A stretch of 64,000 nt of DNA from Neurospora crassa OR74A. Lineage: Eukaryota; Ascomycota; Sordariomycetes; Sordariales; Sordariaceae. The notes beneath the pieces are model-generated. The model was not told where the DNA came from. It saw only the letters and a list, made by a program, of their open reading frames with translations, and did no database searches. Within the stretch, counting starts at the first letter, position 1. Each line of letters starts with the position of its first letter. The stretch spans positions 2,294,001 to 2,358,000 of the forward strand of contig NC_026505.1 in assembly GCF_000182925.2 (NCBI RefSeq), in the 5' to 3' direction. Below are positions 12,801 through 23,760 of the stretch, piece by piece. A program made the translations under genes and the position numbers.

Positions 12801-12929
12801 GCTTAGATACCAGCCAAATTGAGCCACAATGTTTCCCATCATAATGTAATTATTTCAATTATTACATAACTCGAAGCCCAGGTTGATTGACAAGCCACCT
12901 TCCCCAGCTCTAACCCCGTACTTCAACTC

Positions 12930-15900
12930 TCATTTCTCAAACTTCTTGACTGCCTTCTCCAACTTCCCCTTTGCCGCCTCATCCTTCAAAAGCAGCCTGT
13001 ACCACTTCTTAAGCATAACCATGTAACCACCAAACTCCTCCCAATCCTCCACCGCCGGTCCCTTAATCTGCGGTGGTCTAAAAGTTGTAGCAGCAGTAGC
13101 ATCACCCCCATCCTTTTCTCCTTCCTCCTCTTTATCCTCCTCCGGTGTAGCCTCAAAAACAGCCCAAGCACTCCCCTCCCCTGTCCTCAACCCAAACCCC
13201 TTACCCGCCGTCATCGACCTGATCTCCACCTGCTTCAACAAAATCGCATCACCAGGCTTGACAATTGGCAAAGACTCCTTGTGGGCTCTGTACATCTGCA
13301 CCTCCACCACGTGCGTAGGGGCAGTGGAAGGGTCGGTGACGTTGAAACTCATCATGTACTCTCTCGGTCCACCTTTGGCTCTGGTGGGGTTGGTCGGGGT
13401 GGAGGAAACGCTGGCGAGAATATCAACATTTTTGCCCAAGTGATTGCGAATGGACTTTAGAGGGAGGCAGTTTGCGAATTGTGGTTGGGTGCGGAGGAGG
13501 CGGGAGAGGGAGAGTCTAAGGAGGGAAGGGTCGTTGGGTAGTGGTCCTGAGGTCGCTACTGTGTTATTGTCGCTGTCTTCGGGATGGTGCGAGTTGGAAG
13601 GCTGCGGGGTGGTGTTATCCTCAGAGGCGGCGGCAGAAGAGTTGAAGGATGAAGCAAAGCTGCGCTTGGAGGGGGAAGCTAGCGCGGCGGCTTTACTGGC
13701 GTCGTCGTTTTCTTCGGCGGTGACGCTCTTGGTGACGCTTCTGGAACGGGCACGGGTGATTCTCGCGCTCGTACGTAGAGGTTCGAGAGCTGACTGTTGC
13801 TTTCTTCCGCGCTTAGCGGAAGCTTTCACGGCTTGTCGGGCCAGGTTATCGCTGAGGTCGGCGTCCTTGTCATCTACGGATTGGGACTGGTTTGGGGTGA
13901 CAGACGTCCGGTATGGCTTTTCTTTTGACCCCGTAGTTTCCTCGGCGGGCTCGGTTATGGATGGGGCTTGTTTCTTGGTGGGAGTTGCTTGCTTGGACTC
14001 ATCTGCCTCCTCGAAACTGTGGTAGGAGACTGACAGCGGCTGGGTATTGGTATCAGCCTCGTCGACTTGATCCTTATCGGGGCCCTGCGTCTGTTCCTCG
14101 GAGAACTCCTCAACTACTATCAGAGAAACTTCATCTTGGGTCTCGACACCCTCCTCCGTAGTCGCCACTTGAGGTTTTGTTGTGACTGTCTGGGTCTCCT
14201 CAACCACTTCCACCTGAGTGACGACCTCCATACATTCCTCGGTTGCTGTGTCAGCAGCGACTTGAGCTTCTTCGGGCTGCGAGGTCTCGGTCACTTCCTG
14301 ACCAAGCAGGCCGCTTTGATCAGGAGTGGGGGATGGCTTTTCGGTGACAGCTTCCTTTGCTGGTGAAGATGATCCAACTAGCATAACCTGATCTTCTACC
14401 ACCTGGCTAGCAAAAGGCTGAATCGGAGGGGAAGAAGGAAGAACAGCCTGCTGATGGGCGTGGTCTGTGACATCTACAGTTGCAGATGGGCGTGCTTGCG
14501 CGACTGCCGGAGCTTCCGTAACCGTGGCTTCTTTCTCGACAGTGATTTGGGTCTCCTCCTCAACCTCAACCACCATCTCGGCATCCTCCATGGCAAAATC
14601 TTGCACATGCGGTGCTTTGATGACTACAAATTCGACAGACTCTTCGTGGCTCACTGACATGCTATCCGAGTCGACTTCGATGGTCTCGCTCGTCATTTCA
14701 ACTTCGACTGCCTGCGACACCTGGTCCTCCTCGGTATGGGTTTCGGGCCGAGGAGTGGCCGCGTCCGCCATCTCCACGTCCTCATCGTCGCCATCTCCCA
14801 TCTCCTCATCCGAGTCAAGTTGAATAGGTCTGGGGGTATCTTGTGACATGAGTGAGACGTGCTCGGCGTCGCTGACTTCCATCATGCTGGCTTCTCTGGA
14901 CGCACGGACCATGTCTTCGAAGAGCTGATGTTGGATTGCTTCCATTTCATCAACCTCCTCCACGCGATCAGCTGTTTTCTCTCTTTCATCATCTGCAGGG
15001 GCTGTAGCCGTAAGCGGTGCTTCCGGCTCAGCTTCACTGATAATACCAACATTGTTGGTCTCCGCCCGCTGCTCATGGATGCTTATGGTTTCTTGCACGG
15101 TCTCCTCAAGAGCATCAAGCAACTTCGCCGGGCCCTGAGTTTCACCCTGGTCAGCTTGGGGCTCCTCTTTCTTGGGCTCATCAGCGGTCTCCGAGATTTC
15201 CTTGACATCGCCTTTCTCAGCCTTGACCTCTGAAACGTCAGTATCAGTCTCCTTGGCTTCAACGATGCCTGTAGCCTCGGTAGCGACTGCCTTCTCGTCC
15301 ATATTTTCGTCTTCTCCGACCTTCACCCCTTCAGTCTTCTCTTCAACCTCCTGCTCAACCTTGATCTTCTTTTCCTCCTCCACTTCAAGAATGACCTCTT
15401 TCTCGTCGTTGTTTTCAACTTTTGCGAAGCCTTCCTCATCCACCGCCGCTTTGTCCTCCTCGTGAACCTCTTCGAGCACCTCTTCCTCGCTTTCGCTTTC
15501 AACCGGCTCGAAATCATCATCCTCTTCCTCATGTCCCTCCTCTACCTCTTCTTCTTCGTCTTCTTCCTCACTGGTCGTCTCAAGCAAATCCACAATCTGT
15601 TCACTGGCAACCTGTTCTTCCTCATCTCCTTCGTCTTCCTCCACGATCTCATTATTCTCTTCCTCATCTTCGTCCAGCATCTCGTCCTCTTCTGACTCAG
15701 GATCTTCCTCAGGCCGCTCAAAAATCTGTGTATCACTTGAGAACCCTTCGAATGTCTCGTCATTGACTTCGGACTCAGACTTGGGGTCTTCCTGTTGCTC
15801 TTTGAGTTGATCATCCGCCGTCTTGGGTAAAGCCTCTTCGCGGGGCTTCTCGTCAGATTCGTGCTTTTCGGCTTGTTTTGTCCATGGGGTATCGACGGTC

Positions 15901-18488
15901 TTGAGCGGCTCGGTGTTTTGCGCGGGACTGCCTACTTCACTGCTCTCATCCTTAGTATGTGCTACATCGGAAGTTGGAGCCACTTCAGCATTTGCGCTAG
16001 CAGCCGATTCTGTATGAACGATCTCCATCGCAGATTCCAGTGGCTTTGCGTCCTCTTTGGGCTGGATTTCATGGTCCTTCTGATCTGCTGAAGGTGATTT
16101 ATCCAGGTGTCTGGCCCATGATCTTGATGAGTTTTCAGCAGGCTCCTCTTTCGCAACAGGTTGCTTGACGGTGGGTTCTTCCTTTTCGGCTGACAAAGAT
16201 TTCTCCATTTCCTGAAGACTGGTGCCTTCTGTAGATGTAGGTGCGCGCACGGGCGGGGATGAATGGCGAATGCTAAGTTGTCGAGCCATCGTACGTCTGC
16301 TCACAGGGGGAGCTGGTTGAGGTGGTGGAGAAGCCTTATCTTCGTCCTCCGAATCTGACAACAAGCTTATAACGACTGGATCTGCCGGCGTGGCAGCAGC
16401 TGGTGCGCGCCTGGGAAGGCGCTGACTGAGGTCAGGATCCTCGGACTCGTACGCATCCTCATCCTCATCCTCATCCTCATCATAACGCGCGCGCTCTCGC
16501 TCCCAGTCTTCGGCATAGTCGTCCATTTCATCGTCGTCATCATCGTAAACATCGTCCTCGCCATATCGGTCTGCTGCTTCCAGCTCAGCTTCTTCTTCAT
16601 CCTGACTGATTCCCTCATCGTCGCTTTCGGGCTTGTTGTATTCGCGTTGATCATAGTCGCCTTCTTCAAGTTCCTCTCCGAATTCATCATGTTCGACCTC
16701 GTCATCAACACCAACGTCATCTTCATCGGCCTCGTCAAGCACCTCATCCTCCACAAGCTCCTCAATCTCAGATCTCTCTGTATCTTGTTCGAATTCTGCT
16801 CGTGATTCGGACTCTTCAAAGCCAACAGGACCTTCGGTACCCGGACCGTAGCTGCTGAAGCCTTTCGGAACTTGATCTGGACGGGTCGGATCGGCGTGCA
16901 GCGAATGATCCTCGATGATAGCTGGGGTACCTTCGTTAAGAGCATCGGCGCCAAAGTGACCACCCTCAATTGGGTTGTAATGCGATGCCTGGGTTGCCAT
17001 CTCCCACTGCCCTCGCTCAAAACTCTCCGCACCCGTCGGCACCGGTACTAGGTCATAATCCTGGCCATGCTGAAGCTCGGGGTTACTCTGGGCAATGTTC
17101 ATGTACGACTCCATGCCCTCGCACTTAGCGGGGACGGAATGGTCAAGGTAAGAGTCTGGATACGGTCCAGGTTCTGGTGCAGCGTGCATCTGTGGTTCTG
17201 GAACTCCTGATTGGGGAACCTGAGGAGTGTGCGAAAAACCAAACCTCACTTGGTTGGCGATACCGTGCTCGGACTCAACCGGAACACTAGCCGGTGTGCC
17301 AAACATGGAAAGGCCAGGTACCGTGGGTTTCGAGCATCCAACTAGAGAGTCGGCCGCTGGTTGTGCTTGGCTGTCGGTACGTTGGTATGTATATGACTGG
17401 CTTGGGGCTCCATTTGCCATGCCAAGAATGTGAGAGGCAGCCTGGGCCGCTTCTGTCTCTTGAAGCGCAGTATTCGTTGATGTCTCCTGGTTTCCCATAT
17501 CCACCTTCTCCCAGCTGGCCGGGCGTGGAACAGCTTCCACCTTTTCTGCTGAGGTCGGGCCGGATGCCGCCGGTAGATTCGACGTCATCTCAGATTCAAC
17601 GGTCTGGCTAGCTCCATCCGTCATCTTGGGTTTTGGTGCAGGCGCTTCTTCTGTGACCGTATCTTCTTCCATAGCATCGCCATCCGGTGACTGTGGCTGG
17701 CTCACTGGGTCCTCCTCGGGCATAGTTTCCGGTTCGGGAGTCGGGGATTTACTGGAGTATCTCCATGTGTTGCTCTTCCGCGCAAAGCGTGATCGCTTGC
17801 GACCTTTGCCCCTGATGCCACCATCCTCCTCAAATATATCCAGTCCGTCGTCGAAAAGGGAGCCGTATGAAATCCTAGCCCTCTTGATGAAAGCAGGCGA
17901 CGGGTATTCGTTCAAGGCAATATCTGGGGCCTGTCGGATAGCGGATAGCTTGTCGAACACAGCCGGTTCAGGCTCATTTACGGTCTGTTCCAGCTGCTGT
18001 ATCGCTGATGGTTCTGGCAGCTCATTCGGCAACTCGGGTTGTCTGCTATCGACGTTGATGTGTTTCGGTTCGTCGGATCCGTTCAGCTTCACCTGGAGCA
18101 CCAGCCTTCGGTTGAACTGCAACTGCCAATCTACTCGAGCTCCAAGAATCCGCCCGGGGGACTCGTCCTTTGCCCACTCGACACCGTCGAGACTGAGTAG
18201 CACCTCATCGCAAGCTCCCAATCCGCACTCGGACACAGCCTTTGCGCTGGGTCCATGGAGCTGCACCCGCACTTGACCCTTGGTTCGACGGAGGCGCACA
18301 TCGGGCTCGGCGAGTAGGAAAGCGAGAGTATGGGTGACCCGGTTATAAGGCCATGTGATGGTGACTTCGCCTCGAACACTTCGCGAGTTCTGGTCTGCGA
18401 GTTCTGGGTCCAGCTGCGCAATTGGCGTGACTGTCCGCGATTCGAGAGCCGTGACGGCTGCACCATCGATCGCCTCGGCCGATGCCAT
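12930..18488 (-). CDS. Large acidic protein with POT1/Cdc13-type OB-fold domain
   Basis: A single uninterrupted frame encodes 1852 residues. The C-terminal part (about 1686-1800) carries an OB-fold-like domain of the POT1/Cdc13 telomere-binding class: LSRLLRTQPQFANCLPLKSI, NVDILASVSS, REYMMSFNVTDPS, VEVQMYRAHKESLPIVKPGD, ILLKQVEIRS. The N-terminal ~140 residues (VRGEVTITWPYNRVTH, VRVQLHGPSAKAV) form a second globular part. Between them are about 1400 residues of low-complexity sequence, very rich in Glu/Asp with Ser, Thr and Pro, surely disordered. A likely nuclear role is single-strand DNA binding at telomeres or elsewhere. It is much larger than ordinary fungal POT1, so I do not call it POT1 itself. 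Confidence 0.75.
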   Translation of the reverse strand: MASAEAIDGAAVTALESRTVTPIAQLDPELADQNSRSVRGEVTITWPYNRVTHTLAFLLAEPDVRLRRTKGQVRVQLHGPSAKAVSECGLGACDEVLLSLDGVEWAKDESPGRILGARVDWQLQFNRRLVLQVKLNGSDEPKHINVDSRQPELPNELPEPSAIQQLEQTVNEPEPAVFDKLSAIRQAPDIALNEYPSPAFIKRARISYGSLFDDGLDIFEEDGGIRGKGRKRSRFARKSNTWRYSSKSPTPEPETMPEEDPVSQPQSPDGDAMEEDTVTEEAPAPKPKMTDGASQTVESEMTSNLPAASGPTSAEKVEAVPRPASWEKVDMGNQETSTNTALQETEAAQAASHILGMANGAPSQSYTYQRTDSQAQPAADSLVGCSKPTVPGLSMFGTPASVPVESEHGIANQVRFGFSHTPQVPQSGVPEPQMHAAPEPGPYPDSYLDHSVPAKCEGMESYMNIAQSNPELQHGQDYDLVPVPTGAESFERGQWEMATQASHYNPIEGGHFGADALNEGTPAIIEDHSLHADPTRPDQVPKGFSSYGPGTEGPVGFEESESRAEFEQDTERSEIEELVEDEVLDEADEDDVGVDDEVEHDEFGEELEEGDYDQREYNKPESDDEGISQDEEEAELEAADRYGEDDVYDDDDDEMDDYAEDWERERARYDEDEDEDEDAYESEDPDLSQRLPRRAPAAATPADPVVISLLSDSEDEDKASPPPQPAPPVSRRTMARQLSIRHSSPPVRAPTSTEGTSLQEMEKSLSAEKEEPTVKQPVAKEEPAENSSRSWARHLDKSPSADQKDHEIQPKEDAKPLESAMEIVHTESAASANAEVAPTSDVAHTKDESSEVGSPAQNTEPLKTVDTPWTKQAEKHESDEKPREEALPKTADDQLKEQQEDPKSESEVNDETFEGFSSDTQIFERPEEDPESEEDEMLDEDEEENNEIVEEDEGDEEEQVASEQIVDLLETTSEEEDEEEEVEEGHEEEDDDFEPVESESEEEVLEEVHEEDKAAVDEEGFAKVENNDEKEVILEVEEEKKIKVEQEVEEKTEGVKVGEDENMDEKAVATEATGIVEAKETDTDVSEVKAEKGDVKEISETADEPKKEEPQADQGETQGPAKLLDALEETVQETISIHEQRAETNNVGIISEAEPEAPLTATAPADDEREKTADRVEEVDEMEAIQHQLFEDMVRASREASMMEVSDAEHVSLMSQDTPRPIQLDSDEEMGDGDDEDVEMADAATPRPETHTEEDQVSQAVEVEMTSETIEVDSDSMSVSHEESVEFVVIKAPHVQDFAMEDAEMVVEVEEETQITVEKEATVTEAPAVAQARPSATVDVTDHAHQQAVLPSSPPIQPFASQVVEDQVMLVGSSSPAKEAVTEKPSPTPDQSGLLGQEVTETSQPEEAQVAADTATEECMEVVTQVEVVEETQTVTTKPQVATTEEGVETQDEVSLIVVEEFSEEQTQGPDKDQVDEADTNTQPLSVSYHSFEEADESKQATPTKKQAPSITEPAEETTGSKEKPYRTSVTPNQSQSVDDKDADLSDNLARQAVKASAKRGRKQQSALEPLRTSARITRARSRSVTKSVTAEENDDASKAAALASPSKRSFASSFNSSAAASEDNTTPQPSNSHHPEDSDNNTVATSGPLPNDPSLLRLSLSRLLRTQPQFANCLPLKSIRNHLGKNVDILASVSSTPTNPTRAKGGPREYMMSFNVTDPSTAPTHVVEVQMYRAHKESLPIVKPGDAILLKQVEIRSMTAGKGFGLRTGEGSAWAVFEATPEEDKEEEGEKDGGDATAATTFRPPQIKGPAVEDWEEFGGYMVMLKKWYRLLLKDEAAKGKLEKAVKKFEK

Positions 18489-19376
18489 TTTCGTGCGAGT
18501 CGAATTGGCCGGGGCCAGAAATTTCGTGGCTCCCTCTAGGAAAACTCGGAAAAGTCAAGACGATTATGTCATTAAGAGTGAAGCCCGTCGCGAAGCCAGC
18601 GCGCAGGGTGTTGCAGCAGGTACAGCGTGGTGTAGGTAAGGTATAGGCAGATCTGACAGCTCGTTCGGCGCTAGGATCAGTGACAGTGTGACAGGGCCAA
18701 CAAGGTGCGTCAGACGAAAGAAAGAAAGATTGCTGATTGCCTTGTCAGATGGAAATCAACCAAGACAACACAACAACGACCGTGAGCAAACGAGATTCCC
18801 GCAGCATCACATCCAGACAAGATGCTTTTAGGTAGTCGACAGGATCTCACGTAACAAGCTCAACTAAACGGTGGGAAAAGAGGGAAGAGTGTGGACGGAC
18901 GGGGGCATCCCAGGTGATGATGACGGGAGTGAGGTGACAGCTTCAAAGAGCTGGGTAGGTAGGCACGCTGCCGTTTGCTAGGTAGGTAGGTAGGTAGGTC
19001 CAGTTGGTGATGCAATGAACTGAACTGTGAAAGCTTCCCCCAGTGCGACAGGGCAGTCTCGCGTGCCACAGCTCCAGCGTGGACTTAGGTTGCCGTTTGC
19101 ATCGTCCGTCTCCAAAGGGAAGGCGGTGGAAGCCCAGCTGACGGGCACTGACAAGCTCTCACAGCACTAACAATTTCCATCTCTTGGGCTTGGCGCTTGG
19201 CGCGATGGAGGTCAGTGCGTGATTTAATCCTTGTCCCCGTCAGTCAACATCACCATATAATCTCGTGATTGTCTCATCCTTGGAACTTAACTCGGGTTTG
19301 ACCCTTACGATCTGATTCTTCTGACATACAAACTTGTTTCCCATCTTTCTGCTTTGCTATTACCACTTCAAACATC
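18489..19376. other. Divergent promoter region between POT1-domain and FMO genes
   Basis: Two genes are transcribed away from this 0.9 kb stretch. It holds a TAGG run (listed separately) and a pyrimidine-rich leader before the monooxygenase ATG. No other gene is visible. Confidence 0.5.
18953..18999. repeat. TAGG tetranucleotide microsatellite
   Basis: A short GTAGGTAGG run is followed, after about 18 nt, by five tandem TAGG units ending near 18999. The same tetranucleotide, in either orientation, recurs in other spacers of the window (near 51870, 61562 and 61897). Confidence 0.7.
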
Positions 19377-20810
19377 ATGGGCTCACAAGAAAGGCGTTTC
19401 AATGTCAAAAAGATCGCCATCGTTGGGGCTGGTCCCGCCGGTCTCGCTGCCGCCAAGTACCTGATCGCCCAAAAGGTCTTTGAAGACATCGTCATCTTTG
19501 AACGGCAAGACGAAGTGGGAGGGGCCTGGTACTACAGCAGGGAACCGACACACACCTTGCATGTGCCTCAAGTGAGCGCCTTCTGCCCTCCCGACCCTCC
19601 TCTTCATCCCGAGGGCAAGCCTCCCGTCTTCCCCTCGCCCATGTACGAGGTCTTGCACACCAACATCCCACGCCATCTGATGCAGTTTTCAGACAAGCCG
19701 TTCCCCGAAGATTCGCTCATCTTCCCTTCCCGTGAGCTGGTGCACGAGTATTTGGTCGAGTATGCCAAAGACATGCGGCATCTTGTCAGGTTTTCAACCT
19801 TGGTCCAAGATGTCCGTCTAAGGCGGGACAGCGATGGCCGGGATCAGTGGGATGTGGATGCGCTGGCTCTGGAAACGGGCGAGGTCACCACTACTACCTA
19901 TGATGCCGTTGTCGTGGCTTCGGGCCATTACTACACCACCTATCTTCCAGATGTCAAGAACATCGCCGACTTCCACAAGGCGCATCCGGATGTCATCACA
20001 CATTCCAAGCTGTACCGGACCCCCGAGCCCTTCTCAAACAAAAAAGTGATCGTTGTTGGCAATTCAGCGTCGGGCATTGACGTCGCGGCTCAGATCAGCC
20101 GCGTCAGCCAGCAACCATTGCTTCTGTCGGTCCATTCCGCTACACCTCCGGCTCACTTGGAATGGATTCGCGCAGAGGAAGTCCCGGCTATTGAAGAGTT
20201 TCTGGTGGAGGAACGAGGTGTAAGGTTCGCAGATGGACGGGTCGAGAAGGGCGTCGATGCTATCGTATACGCCACCGGCTACCTCTTCACCTTCCCTTTC
20301 CTGAAATCGCTACAGCCCCCATTGGTAACCGACGGGCGCCGCGTGTATGACCTATACAAGGACCTGATTCACATTGATCACCCAACACTTGTGTTCCCGG
20401 GGCTTCCCATCAAGGTTGTCCCCTTCCCCTTTACGGAGAGTCAGGCAGCGATTTTCTCCCGGACATGGGCGAACCTACTTCCGCTTCCCTCTGTGGAAGA
20501 AATGAAGAAGTGGGAAGACGACGAGGCAAAGAAAAGGGGCCATGCTTTTCACGTTTGGCCCAAACTTGGCGATGCCAACTTTATCAATGAGGTTCATGAC
20601 TGGATCAAAAAGTCGGGCACCGAAGGGAAGGAGCCGCCTTGTTGGAACGGTGAGCTGATCTGGCAAAGAGGAATCTTCATGGAGGCGAAGCTGCAATTCG
20701 AGATTGATGGCCAAAAGGCCAAGTCCCTCGAGGAGCTCGGTTTCAGGTATGAGCCTGAGGACAAAGAGCTCGCGAGTAAGAAGACGACGCCAACAGAGAC
20801 TCTGCTGTGA
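19377..20810 (+). CDS. Flavin-containing monooxygenase (FMO-like)
   Basis: One intronless frame of 477 residues. The FAD-binding motif is GAGPAG at residues 17-22, after a beta strand KKIAIV; the NADPH-binding motif is GNSASG near 228; HSKLYR lies between them, as in the FMO signature, and ATGY occurs near residue 300. FMO enzymes oxygenate soft nucleophiles such as thiols, sulfides and amines using NADPH and oxygen; yeast Fmo1 acts on thiols. No signal peptide or C-terminal membrane helix is seen, so it should be cytosolic, as for yeast Fmo1. The first ATG sits just after a typical pyrimidine-rich leader. The substrate is unknown, and neighbouring genes give no clue to a pathway. Confidence 0.85.
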   Translation: MGSQERRFNVKKIAIVGAGPAGLAAAKYLIAQKVFEDIVIFERQDEVGGAWYYSREPTHTLHVPQVSAFCPPDPPLHPEGKPPVFPSPMYEVLHTNIPRHLMQFSDKPFPEDSLIFPSRELVHEYLVEYAKDMRHLVRFSTLVQDVRLRRDSDGRDQWDVDALALETGEVTTTTYDAVVVASGHYYTTYLPDVKNIADFHKAHPDVITHSKLYRTPEPFSNKKVIVVGNSASGIDVAAQISRVSQQPLLLSVHSATPPAHLEWIRAEEVPAIEEFLVEERGVRFADGRVEKGVDAIVYATGYLFTFPFLKSLQPPLVTDGRRVYDLYKDLIHIDHPTLVFPGLPIKVVPFPFTESQAAIFSRTWANLLPLPSVEEMKKWEDDEAKKRGHAFHVWPKLGDANFINEVHDWIKKSGTEGKEPPCWNGELIWQRGIFMEAKLQFEIDGQKAKSLEELGFRYEPEDKELASKKTTPTETLL

Positions 20811-21494
20811 ATGGTTCGGTGAGGCCTAAATAGGAAATCTTCTGGAAGTTTTATGTCAGTGAGTGAGACACGCAGTAGTGCACCACCTGCCCAACGGCGC
20901 GTGGCATTTGAGACACAAGTTCGTGTAAGACAAACTACGGGTTGATAAGTGCCACAAAGTCGAGTTAGTTGCTTGAGCATGAACACCATCAATTCTCTAT
21001 ATCACTGGATAATTTGCATCACCTTTACATCATTCGGGAACCGCACTCGATCGTCAAAAGGAACACCCATCAAAGAAAACAGCCACTTCGGAAGGTGGGG
21101 GGGATTGGCCATGATTGATCCGGGGAATCGGCACGATCCCCAGCCAAAAGGGCGGGCAGGGGCACGCCGGCGTGGCCTTGTCCTTTCTGGGAATGGAGGA
21201 ATCAAGGAACAGGGGGGCAGGCCATCCATCTTTCGTTCTGGACTGCGGACTGTGGACAAACGAACTGATAACGGAGCCGCCAGAGGGCATGCTTCGCACT
21301 ATCTGACTGGTTGTTTCTGGCCACCAACCTTTGACATGGCTCTTCCCACCGTAACCGTGAGGTTTGTAATCAACCATCTTTTCCGTGAACCTAACCCCCC
21401 CCAAAGTCGGAGCTATGAACCCATTCATAAACCCTTTCAATCCCCGAACAACATCTATCTATCTTCCTAGATAAAGGTCAAAGCTTTGCATCCA
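20811..21494. other. Spacer between FMO and aminotransferase genes
   Basis: This 0.7 kb stretch contains the FMO 3' flank and the aminotransferase promoter, with CTATCTATC just before the coding start. A 173-codon plus-strand frame overlaps it, but its composition is not protein-like. Confidence 0.45.
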
Positions 21495-23760
21495 ATGTCG
21501 AGGATAATCCCAATTATTCCTGGCTCAACAAGTCTGACAATGTCTGAGAGCTCAGTAGCTTATCACGATGGTCCCCCACGCGGTGCCGATGGCAAGCCGT
21601 TGCCGCTTGACTTCACCCATCATCTTTCCGAGGTGACAAAGCGTCGCCAGGCGAGCCAGATGAAAAAGTACTATCGATTCTTTCAGATTCCCGGAATCAA
21701 GAATCTTGCTGGCGGTTTGTCTCTTTCTCACTTTATCAGATTTATTGAACATTCTTTTCAAACCTTGAAATGCAGAACTCAAACCTTCAAACACCACTAC
21801 AACACTTATCACAAAGTATCCAAGATAAGGAAACTGACATCATGATAAGGTCTACCAAACACCAAATTCTTCCCCTTTGAGACTCTCGAAGCCCAAACCG
21901 CAAAGCCCGAGAGATGGCAACCTACCCCGAACCACCCGGGAACCGACAAGAACAAGAAAGACCCGGCGGCCGAGCCCGCTCACATCACCGTCCCCACGGT
22001 CTCGGGTGAGGCCAACCCCGTGAAGAAGGTGGACGTTGCCACAGCGTTGCAGTACGGTCAAGCAAACGGCTACCCTCCACTCCTCGACTGGGTTCGCAAG
22101 TTCACCCGCGATCACCTCCATCCGGATGCGCCCTACAGCGGCGGCCCGGATGTGATCCTCACCTGCGGCTCGACCGACGGCTTCGCCAAGACGCTCGAGA
22201 TGTTCGTCAACCCCTGGATCGACGGTCTTAACGACCCCCGGGAGCGTCCGGGGTTGCTGTGCGAGACCTTTGTCTATGGTAACATCCTCAGCCAGGCGGA
22301 GCCAAAGGGCGTGCAGATTGTGCCGATCAAGGCGGATGAGAATGGTATGCTGGCTACAGGAGAGGGTGGGCTGGAGGATGTTTTGGCGAACTGGGATGTG
22401 TCGAAGGGAAAGAGGCCGCATCTGATGTATACTGTGACGTGAGTTTTCTTCTTCACTCATCCTAGAAGAACCTTCGGCACGAGAACTAACACACGCAAAC
22501 AGCCTCGGTCACAACCCAACCGGCTTCGTCATCCCCGTATCCCGTCGCAAGGAAATCTACGCCATTTGCAGCCGCTACGACGTGATCATCGTCGAAGACG
22601 AGCCCTACTGGTACCTCCAATTCCCATCCGCCACCGCGGCCAACACGGCCAAGGCCACGGCCAAGGCCAGCGGCCTCAAGCCCTCGCAACCCGAGCAAGG
22701 AGGAGAAATCTCCAAGCGCACCGTCTCAACGGGCTACCCCTTCCTCGACAGCCTCACCCCCTCCTACATCTCCATCGACGTCGACGGCCGCGTCATCCGC
22801 CTCGACACTTTTTCAAAAACCATCGCGCCCGGCTGCCGTCTTGGTTGGATCACCGCCCAGCCCGAGCTCATCGACCGGTTTAATCGCATCGCTGAGACTT
22901 CGACGCAGCAACCTTCTGGTTTTGTGCAGAGTCTAGTGGCGGAGTTGGTGATGGGGCCTCAGCCTGAAGCTCCTTCCTCCTCTTCTTCCTCCTCCTCCTC
23001 CTCCTCTACCACCGCTACCACCTCGTCTTCCAGCGGCTGGTCTCTTTTCCGCTCTTCTTCCTCCAAGCCTCAACCAGCAAAACAAACCCCGTCCGGCGAA
23101 GGCTGGCAAATGACCGGCTGGGTCCGCTGGCTCGAAGGTCTTCGCGGGATGTACGAGCGCCGCATGAACCGGATGTGCACCATTCTCGACAGCGGTTCCT
23201 CTCTGGTTTCCTCGTCTACCCGTCTGCGCGCCACCAGCGGTTCCTCCTCTGTTGGAACGCCAGGCGACTGGGAAGTCATCACCACCACCCCGCTATACAC
23301 GTATTCCTGGCCTGAGGGTGGCATGTTCATTTGGTTGCGGATGCACTTTGATACGCACCCGCTCTGGCAACACCCCCTTTTCTTTCCTAGCAATGGAAAT
23401 GGAGAAGGAGAGAAGACCAAGGTGATTGATGGCCCGACTATCTCCCTAGCACTTATGCTGTTCCTCACTCTCAAACCGCACCTGGTTTTGGTTTCTGCGG
23501 GCAACATGTTCAGCGCCACATCCCAGATCAGGGAGGAAGTCGGGTGGCAGTACTTTAGGTTGTGTTTTGCGGCGGTGAGCGAGGAGGACGTGGATAGCGG
23601 AGCGCAGAGGTTTGTGGATGGTGTGAGGGCGTTCTGGAAGATTACGGATGCGAGGGTGATTGAGAAGTTGGTGGAGCAAAAGGTTGATACCGAGGAGGTG
23701 GTGGCGAGGGTGATGGGACAGGAGGGGGTCAATAACCTTGGAGGTTGGTTGGGATGCTAG
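21495..23760 (+). CDS. Aro8-type aromatic aminotransferase (PLP fold type I)
   Basis: Exons 21495-21714, 21850-22438 and 22503-23760 give 688 residues. The start at 21495 is the first ATG; an ATG at 21540 (MSESSVAYHDG) has a better A at -3 and may be the real one. Motifs in order: GGLPNTKFFPFETLEA, YGQANGYPPLLDW, LTCGSTDGFAKTLEMF, GHNPTG (usually GQNPTG), VEDEPYWYLQFP, and DTFSKTIAPGCRLGW with the PLP lysine near residue 376. The Aro8 family transfers amino groups between aromatic amino acids, 2-aminoadipate and 2-oxo acids. After the core strand SGFVQSLVAELVMG there is a Ser-rich insert of about 50 residues not found in the usual ~500-residue enzymes; the protein is long for the family. Confidence 0.88.

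Larger units (their letters stand above)
9270..12929. other. 3.6 kb gene-free region upstream of ccg-1
   Basis: Only ccg-1 points away from this stretch; the left part should be its promoter, and the right end is the 3' flank of the POT1-domain gene. Besides the TATA box and CRE-like site there is an 11-bp inverted repeat, ATCCATGTCAC at 9950-9960 against GTGACATGGAT at 10007-10017. The largest frame (155 codons, minus, 10551-11018) has no recognisable features. A/T-rich sequence near 12700-12870 fits a 3' UTR. Confidence 0.5.

Noticed and set aside
9270-12929. Search for dispersed 5S rRNA or tRNA genes in the large spacers
   Set aside because: No 5S-like or complete A/B box pair was recognised by eye in this or the other spacers; a covariance-model scan would be decisive.
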